DNA of 64,000 bases from Mycolicibacterium komanii (GTDB lineage Bacteria > Actinomycetota > Actinomycetes > Mycobacteriales > Mycobacteriaceae): the NCBI RefSeq assembly GCF_001050035.1, contig NZ_CVTA01000011.1, forward strand, positions 460,901-524,900. Direction: 5' to 3'. Shown here in pieces: positions 24,792 through 32,751 of the stretch. The notes under the pieces were generated by a model. It was not told the DNA's origin. It searched no databases and was given only the letters and a program-made list of their open reading frames with translations. Within the stretch, counting starts at the first letter, position 1, and each line of letters opens with the position of its first letter. The position numbers and the translations under genes were made by a program.

Positions 24792-25919
24792 TTGGCAATC
24801 ACCGACGTCGGTGCCTATACACATCTGACCAAAGCGGACATCGAGGCCCTCGGTATCGAGCTGGACACCATCCGCAGTGACATCGAAGACTCGTTGGGTG
24901 AACGAGACGCCGCCTATATCCGGCGCACCATCAAGTTCCAGCGCGCACTCGAACTGGCTGGACGGTTGCTCATCGGGGTCAGCCGGTCACGCGCCGGCTG
25001 GCTTCTCGGTACGGCGTCGCTGACCTTCGCCAAGTGCGTGGAGAACATGGAGATCGGACACAACGTGTCCCACGGGCAATGGGACTGGATGAATGACCCC
25101 GAAATCCATTCCAGCACATGGGAATGGGACATGGTCGCCGTATCAGCGCAATGGCGGTACTCGCACAACTACCGCCATCACGTGTTCAGCAACGTGCTCG
25201 GTGTGGACGACGACCTCGGGTTCGGCATCATGCGGATCACCCGCGACGTACCGTGGCAGCCCGTCCATCTACTGCAGCCCCTGCGAAATCTGTTGCTGGC
25301 AGCCATTTTCGAGTGGGGCATCGCGCTGCACGGTGTTCATTCGGAACGCGACCGCGCCGAGGGTGACACCGAGCGAGTGACCCGGGAGCGAAAAAAACTG
25401 GTCCGCAAGATCGCCCGGCAGGGCGTCAAGGACTACGTGCTCTTCCCGGCGCTGAGCGGACGACGCTGGCGCCGCGCCCTGGCCGCGAACCTGCTGGCCA
25501 ACCTGGCACGCAACCTGTGGACCTATGTGGTGATCTTCTGCGGCCATTTTCCGGATGGAGCCGAGAAGTTCACCGCAGACGTCCTCGAGGAGGAGACTCG
25601 CGCCGACTGGTACCTCCGGCAAATGCTCGGCGCCGCCAACATCGACGCAGGCCCGGTGTTGGCGTTCGCGACCGGCAACCTGAGCTACCAGATCGAACAC
25701 CACCTTTTTCCCGATCTGCCGAGCAATCGCTACGCGCAGATCGCGGTGCGGGTTCGGGCCGTCTGCGAGAAGTACGACCTGCCCTACACCAGCGGTTCGC
25801 TTGTGCGCCAATATCTTCAGACGCTGCGAACCATCCACAAGTTGGCGCTGCCCGACCGGTTCCTCACGGCCACTAGTGACGATGCACCTGAGACGGCGTC
25901 GGAACGGAAATTCGCCTGA
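24792..25919 (+). CDS. Membrane fatty acid desaturase (DesA3-like)
   Basis: A 375-residue membrane di-iron desaturase that inserts a double bond into an acyl chain using O2 and electrons from a partner reductase. The three histidine boxes are GHNVSHGQ (His90, His94), SHNYRHH (His125, His129, His130) and QIEHHLFP near residue 310. It resembles the mycobacterial DesA3 (stearoyl-CoA delta-9) group. The start is TTG, 7 bases after an AGGA. TAGACT at 24673-24678 is a possible -10 for its own promoter. The usual Rieske/ferredoxin reductase partner gene (DesA3 has Rv3230c) is not adjacent here. Confidence 0.92.
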   Translation: MAITDVGAYTHLTKADIEALGIELDTIRSDIEDSLGERDAAYIRRTIKFQRALELAGRLLIGVSRSRAGWLLGTASLTFAKCVENMEIGHNVSHGQWDWMNDPEIHSSTWEWDMVAVSAQWRYSHNYRHHVFSNVLGVDDDLGFGIMRITRDVPWQPVHLLQPLRNLLLAAIFEWGIALHGVHSERDRAEGDTERVTRERKKLVRKIARQGVKDYVLFPALSGRRWRRALAANLLANLARNLWTYVVIFCGHFPDGAEKFTADVLEEETRADWYLRQMLGAANIDAGPVLAFATGNLSYQIEHHLFPDLPSNRYAQIAVRVRAVCEKYDLPYTSGSLVRQYLQTLRTIHKLALPDRFLTATSDDAPETASERKFA

Positions 25920-26006
25920 TCGGCGTACGGTGGTGACCACCGAGGGCGCCGAAAGTCGTTGGAAGAAGCGGCGCTTCTAGGGTTGGGCGATTTCGGCCGA
26001 GCGAGC

Positions 26007-26144
26007 TCAGCGCTTTTTGAGTTCGCCGACCGCATCGGCCGAAGCCGACTTCGCGGCGGCCTTGGCGTGCTTGTCGGCCCGTTTCTCCTTGAGAGACTTG
26101 CCGGATTTCTTCGTCATCGACTGCCGAGGAGACTTGTCAGACAT
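26007..26144 (-). CDS. Small lysine-rich basic protein
   Basis: A 45-residue, very basic, probably disordered protein (KKSGKSLKEKRADKHAKAAAK is the core; Lys, Ala and Ser dominate). It has an ATG preceded by a good AAGGGG Shine-Dalgarno. An in-frame extension upstream to 26204 is possible but has no ribosome site. Proteins of this composition occur in many mycobacteria without a known role. Nucleic-acid binding is a guess from charge. The stretch from 26145 to 26360 holds no other recognised feature. Confidence 0.6.
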   Translation of the reverse strand: MSDKSPRQSMTKKSGKSLKEKRADKHAKAAAKSASADAVGELKKR

Positions 26145-26360
26145 CGCTGGCCCCTTGATTCGTGGGGGCCTGGATGGTCCCGGTGCCATGACCCTACTCC
26201 ACAACCAGCTGAACCCGTCCGAGTCGAGTGATTCGCCGGGTGTAGCCTCGAAGAGTTGGGAGCCCAGCCATTCCGGAACGTGTCAGCAGACTTCCGCTGA
26301 TCACGCCGAGCAACCGCTCATGCCGGACACGCCGGTACCAATACCGCAGTTGGGACCGCC

Positions 26361-27470
26361 TTGAACGCACTGCCCACGTCTGAACTCCGTTCGAATACAA
26401 CTCAGCGTCAACGGTATTCATCGCATCTCAGTATCAGCATCCTCGGCACGCCGGCACCGCAATCCTGCGCGCTGAGCCGGTTCGCCGCCGGGCTGGCCCG
26501 CGCGCTCAGCACCCAGGGAATCGACGTCGGCGTCGTAGGGGATGCCGCCAGTCCGCATTCGACCGATCAGCCGCTCGACCAGGGCGATGTCGCGATCCTG
26601 CAGCACGACTTCTTCGCCGGCACCGACGATGTGGTCGACATCGTCGACGGATTGTCGATCCCGTCGATCGTCGTCATCGGCTCTGTCCCGAAACATGCCA
26701 CCGCGCACCAGCGTTCCACATTGGAGGAGATCGCCGCTTCCGCGGCCCACGTAGTCGTGATGTCCGACGCCGCGCGGCAACGGCTGTGTGGCGACCACGA
26801 TGTCGACCGCCGCAAGGTCTGCGTCATTCCGCACGGTGCGACCGTTCCTGCCGCCATCCGCATGAAACGCCCCAGCAGGCCCACCATCCTGACCTGGGGC
26901 TGGCTCGCGCCCGGAGACGGTGTCGAGCGCGTCATCGAGGTGATGGCCTCGCTCAGGGACGTCCCCGGTCGGCCCCGGTACCTCGTCGCAGGTCCCACGC
27001 ATCCGCGCACCTTGGCCGTCGAGGGCGAGACCTACCGCGAAGCCAGGATCGAACAGGCGTACAGCAGGGGGGTCGCGGATTCGGTGTCGTTCGACCCCGG
27101 CTATTACGACGGCGCCATGCTTGCCACGCTCTTACAGCAGTCCTCGGTGGTGGTACTGCCCTACGACTCGACAGAGCGGGTCGCCTCCGGCGTGCTCGTC
27201 GAATCGATCGCGCACGGAAGACCCGTCGTCGCCACCGCTTTCCCTCACGCCCGCGAACTGCTCAACGGAGGCGCCGGCGCCGTGGTCGATCACGACGACT
27301 CCGCTGGGCTGGCGGCCATGCTCCGCCGGATCGTCACCCAGCCCCGGCTCGCGGGCGCGATGGCGGGCGAAGCGCGGCGCATCGCTCCGGACATGGCATG
27401 GCAGGCCGTCGCGGCGGCCTACCTTCGTCTCGCCGAGAGCGCGCTGGTTCCTTTGCCCGTGCGGGTGTGA
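26361..27470 (+). CDS. Glycosyltransferase family 4 protein
   Basis: A 369-residue GT-B glycosyltransferase of the GT4 kind. The N-terminal half starts with ISILGTPAPQSCALSRFAAGLARAL, typical of the acceptor domain. The C-terminal half holds LTWGWLAPGDGVERVIEVMA and the nucleotide-sugar motif VVVLPYDSTERVASGVLVESIAHGRPVVAT followed by an E-x7-E-like spacing. It transfers a sugar from a nucleotide donor, but donor and acceptor cannot be told. The start is TTG, with GGGACCGCC upstream. It stands alone and is convergent with the acyl ligase. Confidence 0.85.
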   Translation: MNALPTSELRSNTTQRQRYSSHLSISILGTPAPQSCALSRFAAGLARALSTQGIDVGVVGDAASPHSTDQPLDQGDVAILQHDFFAGTDDVVDIVDGLSIPSIVVIGSVPKHATAHQRSTLEEIAASAAHVVVMSDAARQRLCGDHDVDRRKVCVIPHGATVPAAIRMKRPSRPTILTWGWLAPGDGVERVIEVMASLRDVPGRPRYLVAGPTHPRTLAVEGETYREARIEQAYSRGVADSVSFDPGYYDGAMLATLLQQSSVVVLPYDSTERVASGVLVESIAHGRPVVATAFPHARELLNGGAGAVVDHDDSAGLAAMLRRIVTQPRLAGAMAGEARRIAPDMAWQAVAAAYLRLAESALVPLPVRV

Positions 27471-27537
27471 CGTTCCTTCGGGTCGGTGGCCGGCCGGGGT
27501 AATGCAGCCACATGCGCCCGATGTAGCCGCACGATAT

Positions 27538-29172
27538 TCAGGTCACGAGCGACAACGCGTGCGCGCGTCGTAGCTTGCCCGACGGCGTCTTCGGGATCAT
27601 CCCCGGCGCCAGCACCACCACGTTGCGCGGCCGCACGTCAACCTCGGCGAACACCTCGTGGGTGACTTGCCGTTCGACGCGCCGTACCTCGTCGGCATCC
27701 TCGAAATTTTTACACTCCACGGCGACCGCGAAGTTCTCGCGTGACAACCCGGCATCCAGGCGCACCGCGACGGCGCACCCGGGGCGGACCCCGTCGACAC
27801 GGCCTGCGGCACGCTCGATATCGGTCGGATAGATGTTGCGACCGGCCATGATGATGACGTCCTTGAGGCGCCCGCACACCACGATCTCGCCGTCCTCGGT
27901 GAGATAGCCGAGATCGCCGGTGTCGTACCAACCCCGTTCGTCTTGCGCGGGGATGAACCCGGCCGAGGTCGTGTAGCCCCTGGTCACCGGGTCGCCGCGG
28001 ACTTCGATCACGCCGACGCCGCGCGGCGGCAACTCTGAGCCGTCCTCGTCGATGACCCGCACCTCGAGACCGTCGAGCGGTCGGCCGAGCTTGACCAACC
28101 GCCGGATATTGCCCCTGGTCGCGGGCACCGCGCGGTGCAGCACGGCCAGCAGGTCGGCGTCGACCTCGTCGACCGCCATTCCGCGACCGCATTCGGAGAA
28201 CGAGACGGCCACCGTCGTCTCGGCCATGCCGTACGCAGGCACGATCGCCTCGGGCCGCAACCCGAACGGCGCGCCGGCGTCCAGCAGGTCCTCGACGCCG
28301 AGCGGATCGACCTGTTCGGCGCCGGACAACGCCCACCGCAGCGACGACAGGTCGAAGTCACCGGGTGTCGCCTGCCTGCGCAGCCGACTCGCCAACAGTG
28401 TGTACGCGAAGTTCGGGGCCGCCGTCATGGTGCCCTTGTACTTCGCAATCAGCTTGGCCCACAACAAGATATCGCCCAGGAAGTCGAGCGGCGTTATCTT
28501 GACCAACTCTGCGCCGAAATACATCGGCACTGTGAGGTAGCCCGTCATCCCCATGTCGTGAAAGCAGGGCAGCCAGCTCACGATCACGTCGTTGTTGATG
28601 TCGAACTCGCAGCCGACGGTCATGGCCTCGGCGTTGGCGACGATGTTGGCGTGCGTGATCTGGACGGCCTTGGGTGACCCCGTCGATCCCGACGTCAGCT
28701 GCATCAACGCGACGTCGTCGTCGGTGGTCGGGACCGGCTCGACGGGATCGCTCGCGAGCAGCGACTCGATGGTCAGCACCGTCATGCCCAACTCGCTCAG
28801 CAGGGGCGCGGCGGCCATGAACGGTTCGCTGATGACGACGGCCTTCGCGGCGGTCATCTTGATCACGGCGGTGGTCTCGTCGGCCCAGCGCAGCAAATCG
28901 GTGCGGGGGGTTGGTTGATGCAGCATGGTCAGGCTGGCGCCACGCATCCAGGTGCCCTGCGCCGTCGGCGCGATCTCGACCGGGGCGCCGGCCAGCACGG
29001 CGATCGCGTCGCCGTGTCCGATGCCCGCCGCGGCCAGTCCGCCCGAGATCCGGCCGGCCCGTTCGTTGACTTCAGACCAGGTATGGCGCACCGGGGCGAG
29101 CGGCTCGCCAGTGACCAGCCCGCGGGTGCTCCACCGGGCGTTTCGGTACATGGTTTCAGTGAATTGGCTCAT
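27538..29172 (-). CDS. Fatty-acyl-AMP/CoA ligase (FadD family)
   Basis: A 544-residue adenylate-forming enzyme that activates a fatty acid with ATP. Motifs are the P-loop [40 protein letters not shown] and the catalytic Lys near the end ([10 protein letters not shown]). The [19 protein letters not shown] region and the [15 protein letters not shown] stretch are closer to fatty-acyl-AMP ligases than to standard CoA ligases, but the diagnostic insertion cannot be judged by eye. The longer frame upstream has no homology, so the ATG at 29172 (MSQFTETM) was used. There is no adjacent polyketide synthase to receive the acyl group. Confidence 0.85.
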   Translation of the reverse strand: MSQFTETMYRNARWSTRGLVTGEPLAPVRHTWSEVNERAGRISGGLAAAGIGHGDAIAVLAGAPVEIAPTAQGTWMRGASLTMLHQPTPRTDLLRWADETTAVIKMTAAKAVVISEPFMAAAPLLSELGMTVLTIESLLASDPVEPVPTTDDDVALMQLTSGSTGSPKAVQITHANIVANAEAMTVGCEFDINNDVIVSWLPCFHDMGMTGYLTVPMYFGAELVKITPLDFLGDILLWAKLIAKYKGTMTAAPNFAYTLLASRLRRQATPGDFDLSSLRWALSGAEQVDPLGVEDLLDAGAPFGLRPEAIVPAYGMAETTVAVSFSECGRGMAVDEVDADLLAVLHRAVPATRGNIRRLVKLGRPLDGLEVRVIDEDGSELPPRGVGVIEVRGDPVTRGYTTSAGFIPAQDERGWYDTGDLGYLTEDGEIVVCGRLKDVIIMAGRNIYPTDIERAAGRVDGVRPGCAVAVRLDAGLSRENFAVAVECKNFEDADEVRRVERQVTHEVFAEVDVRPRNVVVLAPGMIPKTPSGKLRRAHALSLVT

Positions 29173-29322
29173 GCGATCCGCGAGCTCCCGGCGTGACGAC
29201 GCCGTTGTGGGTGGGATCCGTCGCCACTCTCGATGCGACAGGCGGAGCTTGTCAGGCAAACCCGACTGTACACACTCGACGGCCTCTGGCGATGACCCAC
29301 GCCGAACGGGGTGCGAACCCGT

Positions 29323-31116
29323 TCAGTCGCGGCGGAGCACCCGTTGCAACAGTCCGGGGCGCGCTGCGGGTGCCCGGCGCGGCGAGTACGGCCACGGGTT
29401 GTTGCGCTCGGGCACCGACTCCGCGCGCGCCTGCTTGAGTTGTATGCGCAGATGCTGTCGCAGGTCGTGCAGATCCGGGTCGGTCCACCGGTTGCGGGCC
29501 TCGGCCGGGTCGTCGGTCAGGTCGTACAACTCCCACTGGTCGTCGAGCGGTGACGTTCGGTAGGCCTCGCCGCCGATGCCGTTGGCCGCGAGATGACGGA
29601 CCCCTGGCTCGGTCCACGTCGCCGGATCGTCGAACGTGCGGACCAGCTTCCACAGATGGCCCTGACCTCCGGCCTCATCGACGCGCACCACGAGGCCCTC
29701 GAAGTTCGAGGCGACGTGTGCCGGTATCCGAATGCGCAGCGGTGCAGGCGGATTCGTTCCTCGCTTGATCTTGCGCGCCAGACCCGACGCGCCGGTGTCG
29801 CCCTCGAGCACGTTGTCGCGGGTCATCAGGTACACCGCTCGCGAGTCGTCGGCCTGCGCGCCGTCCACGACGGACATCAGGTTGCGGCCCGGCAGGTCGT
29901 GCACCTCGGAGAAGGTCTCGGAGAGTTTCGCGGCGGCGGCCTCGACGTCGACACCGGCGGCGCCCAGCAGCGTCGGCACGATGTCTACGTGCGACGTCGG
30001 CGCCGTCACCGTCCGCGGTTCGGTCGCCTGCTCGCCGATCCGCGCCACCACGAACGGCACCCGCGTCGCCTCGTCGTACAGGTTGAACCACTTCTGATGC
30101 AGGCCGCCGTGCGCGCCGAGCAGGTCGCCGTGGTCGGAGGTGCGGACCAGCACCGCGTTCTCCGAGCCACCCTCGGTGACCGCGCGCCGCACCCGGTCGA
30201 TCGGGTTGTCGACCTCGGCGTGCAACCGGTAGTACAGGTCGCGGTAGCGCTGCGCCTGCCGCGTGTAGGTGCGGTCGATCGCTGGCGCGGGACCGTAGCC
30301 CGAGTAGTAGGCCTCGCGGTACGCGATCTGCGCGGCGGGCTTGGTGGACAGGTCCTCGTCGGCGGTCGGCGCCGGCGGCACCGTCGGCGGGTCGAGCGGC
30401 GACGGGTGCACCGGACTGCGCCGCTGCCACGCCGGGAACAGCACGATGTCGTGCGGGTTGACGAAGCTGGCCACCAGCAGGAACGGCCGCATCGCGTCGA
30501 CGTCGCCCGCGCGGCGCCGGTCGTAGCGGTCCCGCAGCCAGGCAACCACCCGGTCGGCGATCAGCGGGTCGCGCCGGATCCCCGCGTTGGCCAGCGGGGC
30601 GCCGTGCGGCTCCGGACCGACCCAACCCGAAAAGCCGTACGACGCAAGCGGATCGGCGTCGAGATAGCGCTGCACCGCTTTCGGGTCGACGACGCCGTCA
30701 TCGTCGTTGGTGGCCAGCGGCTCACCGGTGGCGGGGTCGGTCAGGTCGGCGTGCGAGATGTGCCACTTGCCGTCGTAATGGGTGTCGTAACCGGCCGCGC
30801 GAAACCAGTTGCCCAGCGTCGGCACCTCGTTGGGGCGCAGCCAGCGCATTCGGGAGTCGTCGGCGGTCTTGCCGATCCCGTCGGTCTGGGTGACGCCGTG
30901 CAGATCGGGGTACTGGCCGGTGAAGATCGTCGGGCGGCTGGGCACGCAGGCCAGCGAGCCCGTGTAGTGCCGCGCAAAGCTCACGCCGTGCTCCTCGAAC
31001 CACTTGCGGCCGGTCAGCGTGTCCCGGCGCCAGGCGAGGACCTCGGGCGCCTCGTACGGCGGCACCGCGCGCTCCTCATCGGTCATCACGATGATGATGT
31101 CGGGTCGGTTCGTCAT
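29323..31116 (-). CDS. Type I sulfatase with CxPSR formylglycine motif
   Basis: A 597-residue sulfatase hydrolysing a sulfate ester. The formylglycine precursor Cys57 lies in CVPSRPTIFTGQYP, exactly the motif modified by formylglycine-generating enzyme. Metal-binding and catalytic blocks include YDGKWHISHADL, FVNPHDIVLFPAWQ, VRTSDHGDLLGAHGGLHQKW and SHVDIVPTLLGAAG. There is no signal peptide, so it would act in the cytosol unless exported by another route. The start ATG overlaps the SRPBCC stop (ATGA). The open frame continues 119 codons upstream as an SRPBCC shadow. An FGE for its activation is at 11615-12481. Confidence 0.92.
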   Translation of the reverse strand: MTNRPDIIIVMTDEERAVPPYEAPEVLAWRRDTLTGRKWFEEHGVSFARHYTGSLACVPSRPTIFTGQYPDLHGVTQTDGIGKTADDSRMRWLRPNEVPTLGNWFRAAGYDTHYDGKWHISHADLTDPATGEPLATNDDDGVVDPKAVQRYLDADPLASYGFSGWVGPEPHGAPLANAGIRRDPLIADRVVAWLRDRYDRRRAGDVDAMRPFLLVASFVNPHDIVLFPAWQRRSPVHPSPLDPPTVPPAPTADEDLSTKPAAQIAYREAYYSGYGPAPAIDRTYTRQAQRYRDLYYRLHAEVDNPIDRVRRAVTEGGSENAVLVRTSDHGDLLGAHGGLHQKWFNLYDEATRVPFVVARIGEQATEPRTVTAPTSHVDIVPTLLGAAGVDVEAAAAKLSETFSEVHDLPGRNLMSVVDGAQADDSRAVYLMTRDNVLEGDTGASGLARKIKRGTNPPAPLRIRIPAHVASNFEGLVVRVDEAGGQGHLWKLVRTFDDPATWTEPGVRHLAANGIGGEAYRTSPLDDQWELYDLTDDPAEARNRWTDPDLHDLRQHLRIQLKQARAESVPERNNPWPYSPRRAPAARPGLLQRVLRRD

Positions 31117-31559
31117 CGGGTGTTCTCCAATCGCTTCGCCAACGCGGCGAGCATGCTGTCGGATCCGCGGGCCACCGCCTGACAGGTCAGGCGTTCGACG
31201 AGTTGCTGCGTTCTGCCTCTGCCCTTGCGGACGGTGGTGGTGATCGTCACGATCGTCTCGCCGCCGCTCGTCGGCTCCAGAGTCCAGCGGTTGCTGATCG
31301 TGCCAAGGACCTTGGGCAGTCCCTCGATCTCGTATGCGAGGACGTACTGCGGGTCGCATTCGGTGACGGTCTCGACCAATGCGTTGCGCCCGATCTGCAC
31401 GCGTCGAGCGGTGCCGACCAGCGCGCCGTCGGGCCCGTGCGTCAGGATGCAGGAGTGGTCGGCGTCGGCCCACGAGGCGATGGCGCCGAAATCGGCGAGC
31501 ACATCCCAGATCTGCGTTGGGCTCGCCGCGATCACGCGGCTGCGGTCGAGTTCGGCCAC
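31113..31559 (-). CDS. SRPBCC / polyketide-cyclase-like protein
   Basis: A 148-residue START-like barrel that binds a hydrophobic ligand. It begins VAELDRSRVIAASPTQIWDVLADFGAIASWAD and ends in a long helix (TQQLVERLTCQAVARGSDSMLAALAKRLE), the usual layout. It is coupled to the sulfatase by a 4-base overlap. It might bind or hand over the sulfated lipid or its product, but that is inferred from position alone. The GTG at 31559 was preferred because upstream residues (VTTRDYLTASSVSRT) do not look like the family. Confidence 0.82.
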   Translation of the reverse strand: MAELDRSRVIAASPTQIWDVLADFGAIASWADADHSCILTHGPDGALVGTARRVQIGRNALVETVTECDPQYVLAYEIEGLPKVLGTISNRWTLEPTSGGETIVTITTTVRKGRGRTQQLVERLTCQAVARGSDSMLAALAKRLENTR

Positions 31560-31742
31560 GGCCCCCACCGTACGTGAAACTGACGACGCCGTCAGGTAAT
31601 CCCGCGTCGTCACGGATTGCGGTGTGGTAACCGAACTCTCAGCCACCGTGGTCGCGCTGGTTGCACAATGTCGTACCGGCTAGCCGGAAAGAGCGCGCTT
31701 TCCTGTAGACGCGCACGTCGCGCGTCCTTACCGTCGGACGGC

Positions 31743-32696
31743 ATGAGCAACATCCTGCAGGTCGGGCCGATGATGCCGGCGCTGGCGCAGAGCCTGCGCG
31801 ACGACTACGGCGCGGTCGTGCTGCCCAGCGACCCGGGGGAGCGCGAGGCGTTCCTGAATGAGCACGGCGACGAGATCACCGCCGTCGTGACGTCGGTCAT
31901 CGGCGGAGCGGACGCGGAGCTGATCGCCGCACTTCCGAAGCTCGCCGTCATCGTGAACTTCGGCGTGGGGTACGACTCCGTCGACGTCGACGCCGCGGTC
32001 CGGCGCGGAATCGTGGTCAGCAACACCCCCGATGTGCTGACCGACGCCGTCGCCGACACCGCCGTCGGGCTGATGATCGACACGCTGCGACAGTTCTCGG
32101 CCGCGGACCGGTTCGTGCGGGCGGGCCGCTGGCCGCAGGGGATCTACCCGCTGACCCGGGAGGTGAGCAACTCCCGCGTCGGTATCCTCGGGCTCGGCCG
32201 GATCGGCAGCGCGATCGCCAAGCGGGTCAGCGCGTTTGGCTGCGAGATCTCGTATCACAGCCGTCATCGGGTCGCCGATTCGCCCTACCGCTACGCCTCG
32301 TCGCCCGAGGAGCTGGCGCGCGACGTCGACGTCCTCATCGTGGCGACCGCGGGCGGCGGCGACACCGCGAACCTGGTCGACCGGGCCGTGCTCGACGCGC
32401 TGGGTCCCGACGGATACCTGATCAACATCGCCCGCGGCAGCGTGGTCGACGAGCCGGCGATGGTCGAGGCGCTGGCGACCGGACGGCTGGCCGGTGCGGG
32501 CCTCGACGTCTACGCCGACGAGCCGCACGTCCCCGAGCGGCTGCTCGGGCTCGACAACGTCGTGCTGCTGCCGCACGTCGGCAGCGCGACGGTGCAGACC
32601 CGGGCGGCGATGGCGGCGTTGACGTTGCGCAATCTGGACAGCTTCCTGAAGACGGGCCGGTTGGTCACACCGGTGCCGGAGTGCCGAGCGTCGTGA
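31743..32696 (+). CDS. D-2-hydroxyacid dehydrogenase
   Basis: A 317-residue NAD(P)-dependent D-isomer-specific 2-hydroxyacid dehydrogenase. It has the Rossmann motif GILGLGRIGSAIAKRV followed by GCEISYHSRH. The arginine is in LINIARGSVVDEPAMVEALATGRLAGAGLDVY, the glutamate in VYADEPHVPE and the histidine in NVVLLPHVGSATVQTRAAM. Arg/Glu/His form the catalytic triad. Glyoxylate or hydroxypyruvate reduction is likely from similarity. The ATG at 31743 begins MSNILQVGPMMP; the upstream extension is non-coding. It is divergent from the SRPBCC/sulfatase pair. Confidence 0.9.
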   Translation: MSNILQVGPMMPALAQSLRDDYGAVVLPSDPGEREAFLNEHGDEITAVVTSVIGGADAELIAALPKLAVIVNFGVGYDSVDVDAAVRRGIVVSNTPDVLTDAVADTAVGLMIDTLRQFSAADRFVRAGRWPQGIYPLTREVSNSRVGILGLGRIGSAIAKRVSAFGCEISYHSRHRVADSPYRYASSPEELARDVDVLIVATAGGGDTANLVDRAVLDALGPDGYLINIARGSVVDEPAMVEALATGRLAGAGLDVYADEPHVPERLLGLDNVVLLPHVGSATVQTRAAMAALTLRNLDSFLKTGRLVTPVPECRAS

Positions 32697-32751
32697 AGAT
32701 GACGGAAATGGGCCTGATTTCGTCAACTTTGCGACGCTGGGCGCAGGGGCC

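Noticed and set aside
31117..31473. Upstream extension of the sulfatase open frame by 119 codons
   Set aside because: The extension is the SRPBCC gene read in another frame and is Arg-rich. The ATG overlapping the SRPBCC stop is the expected start.
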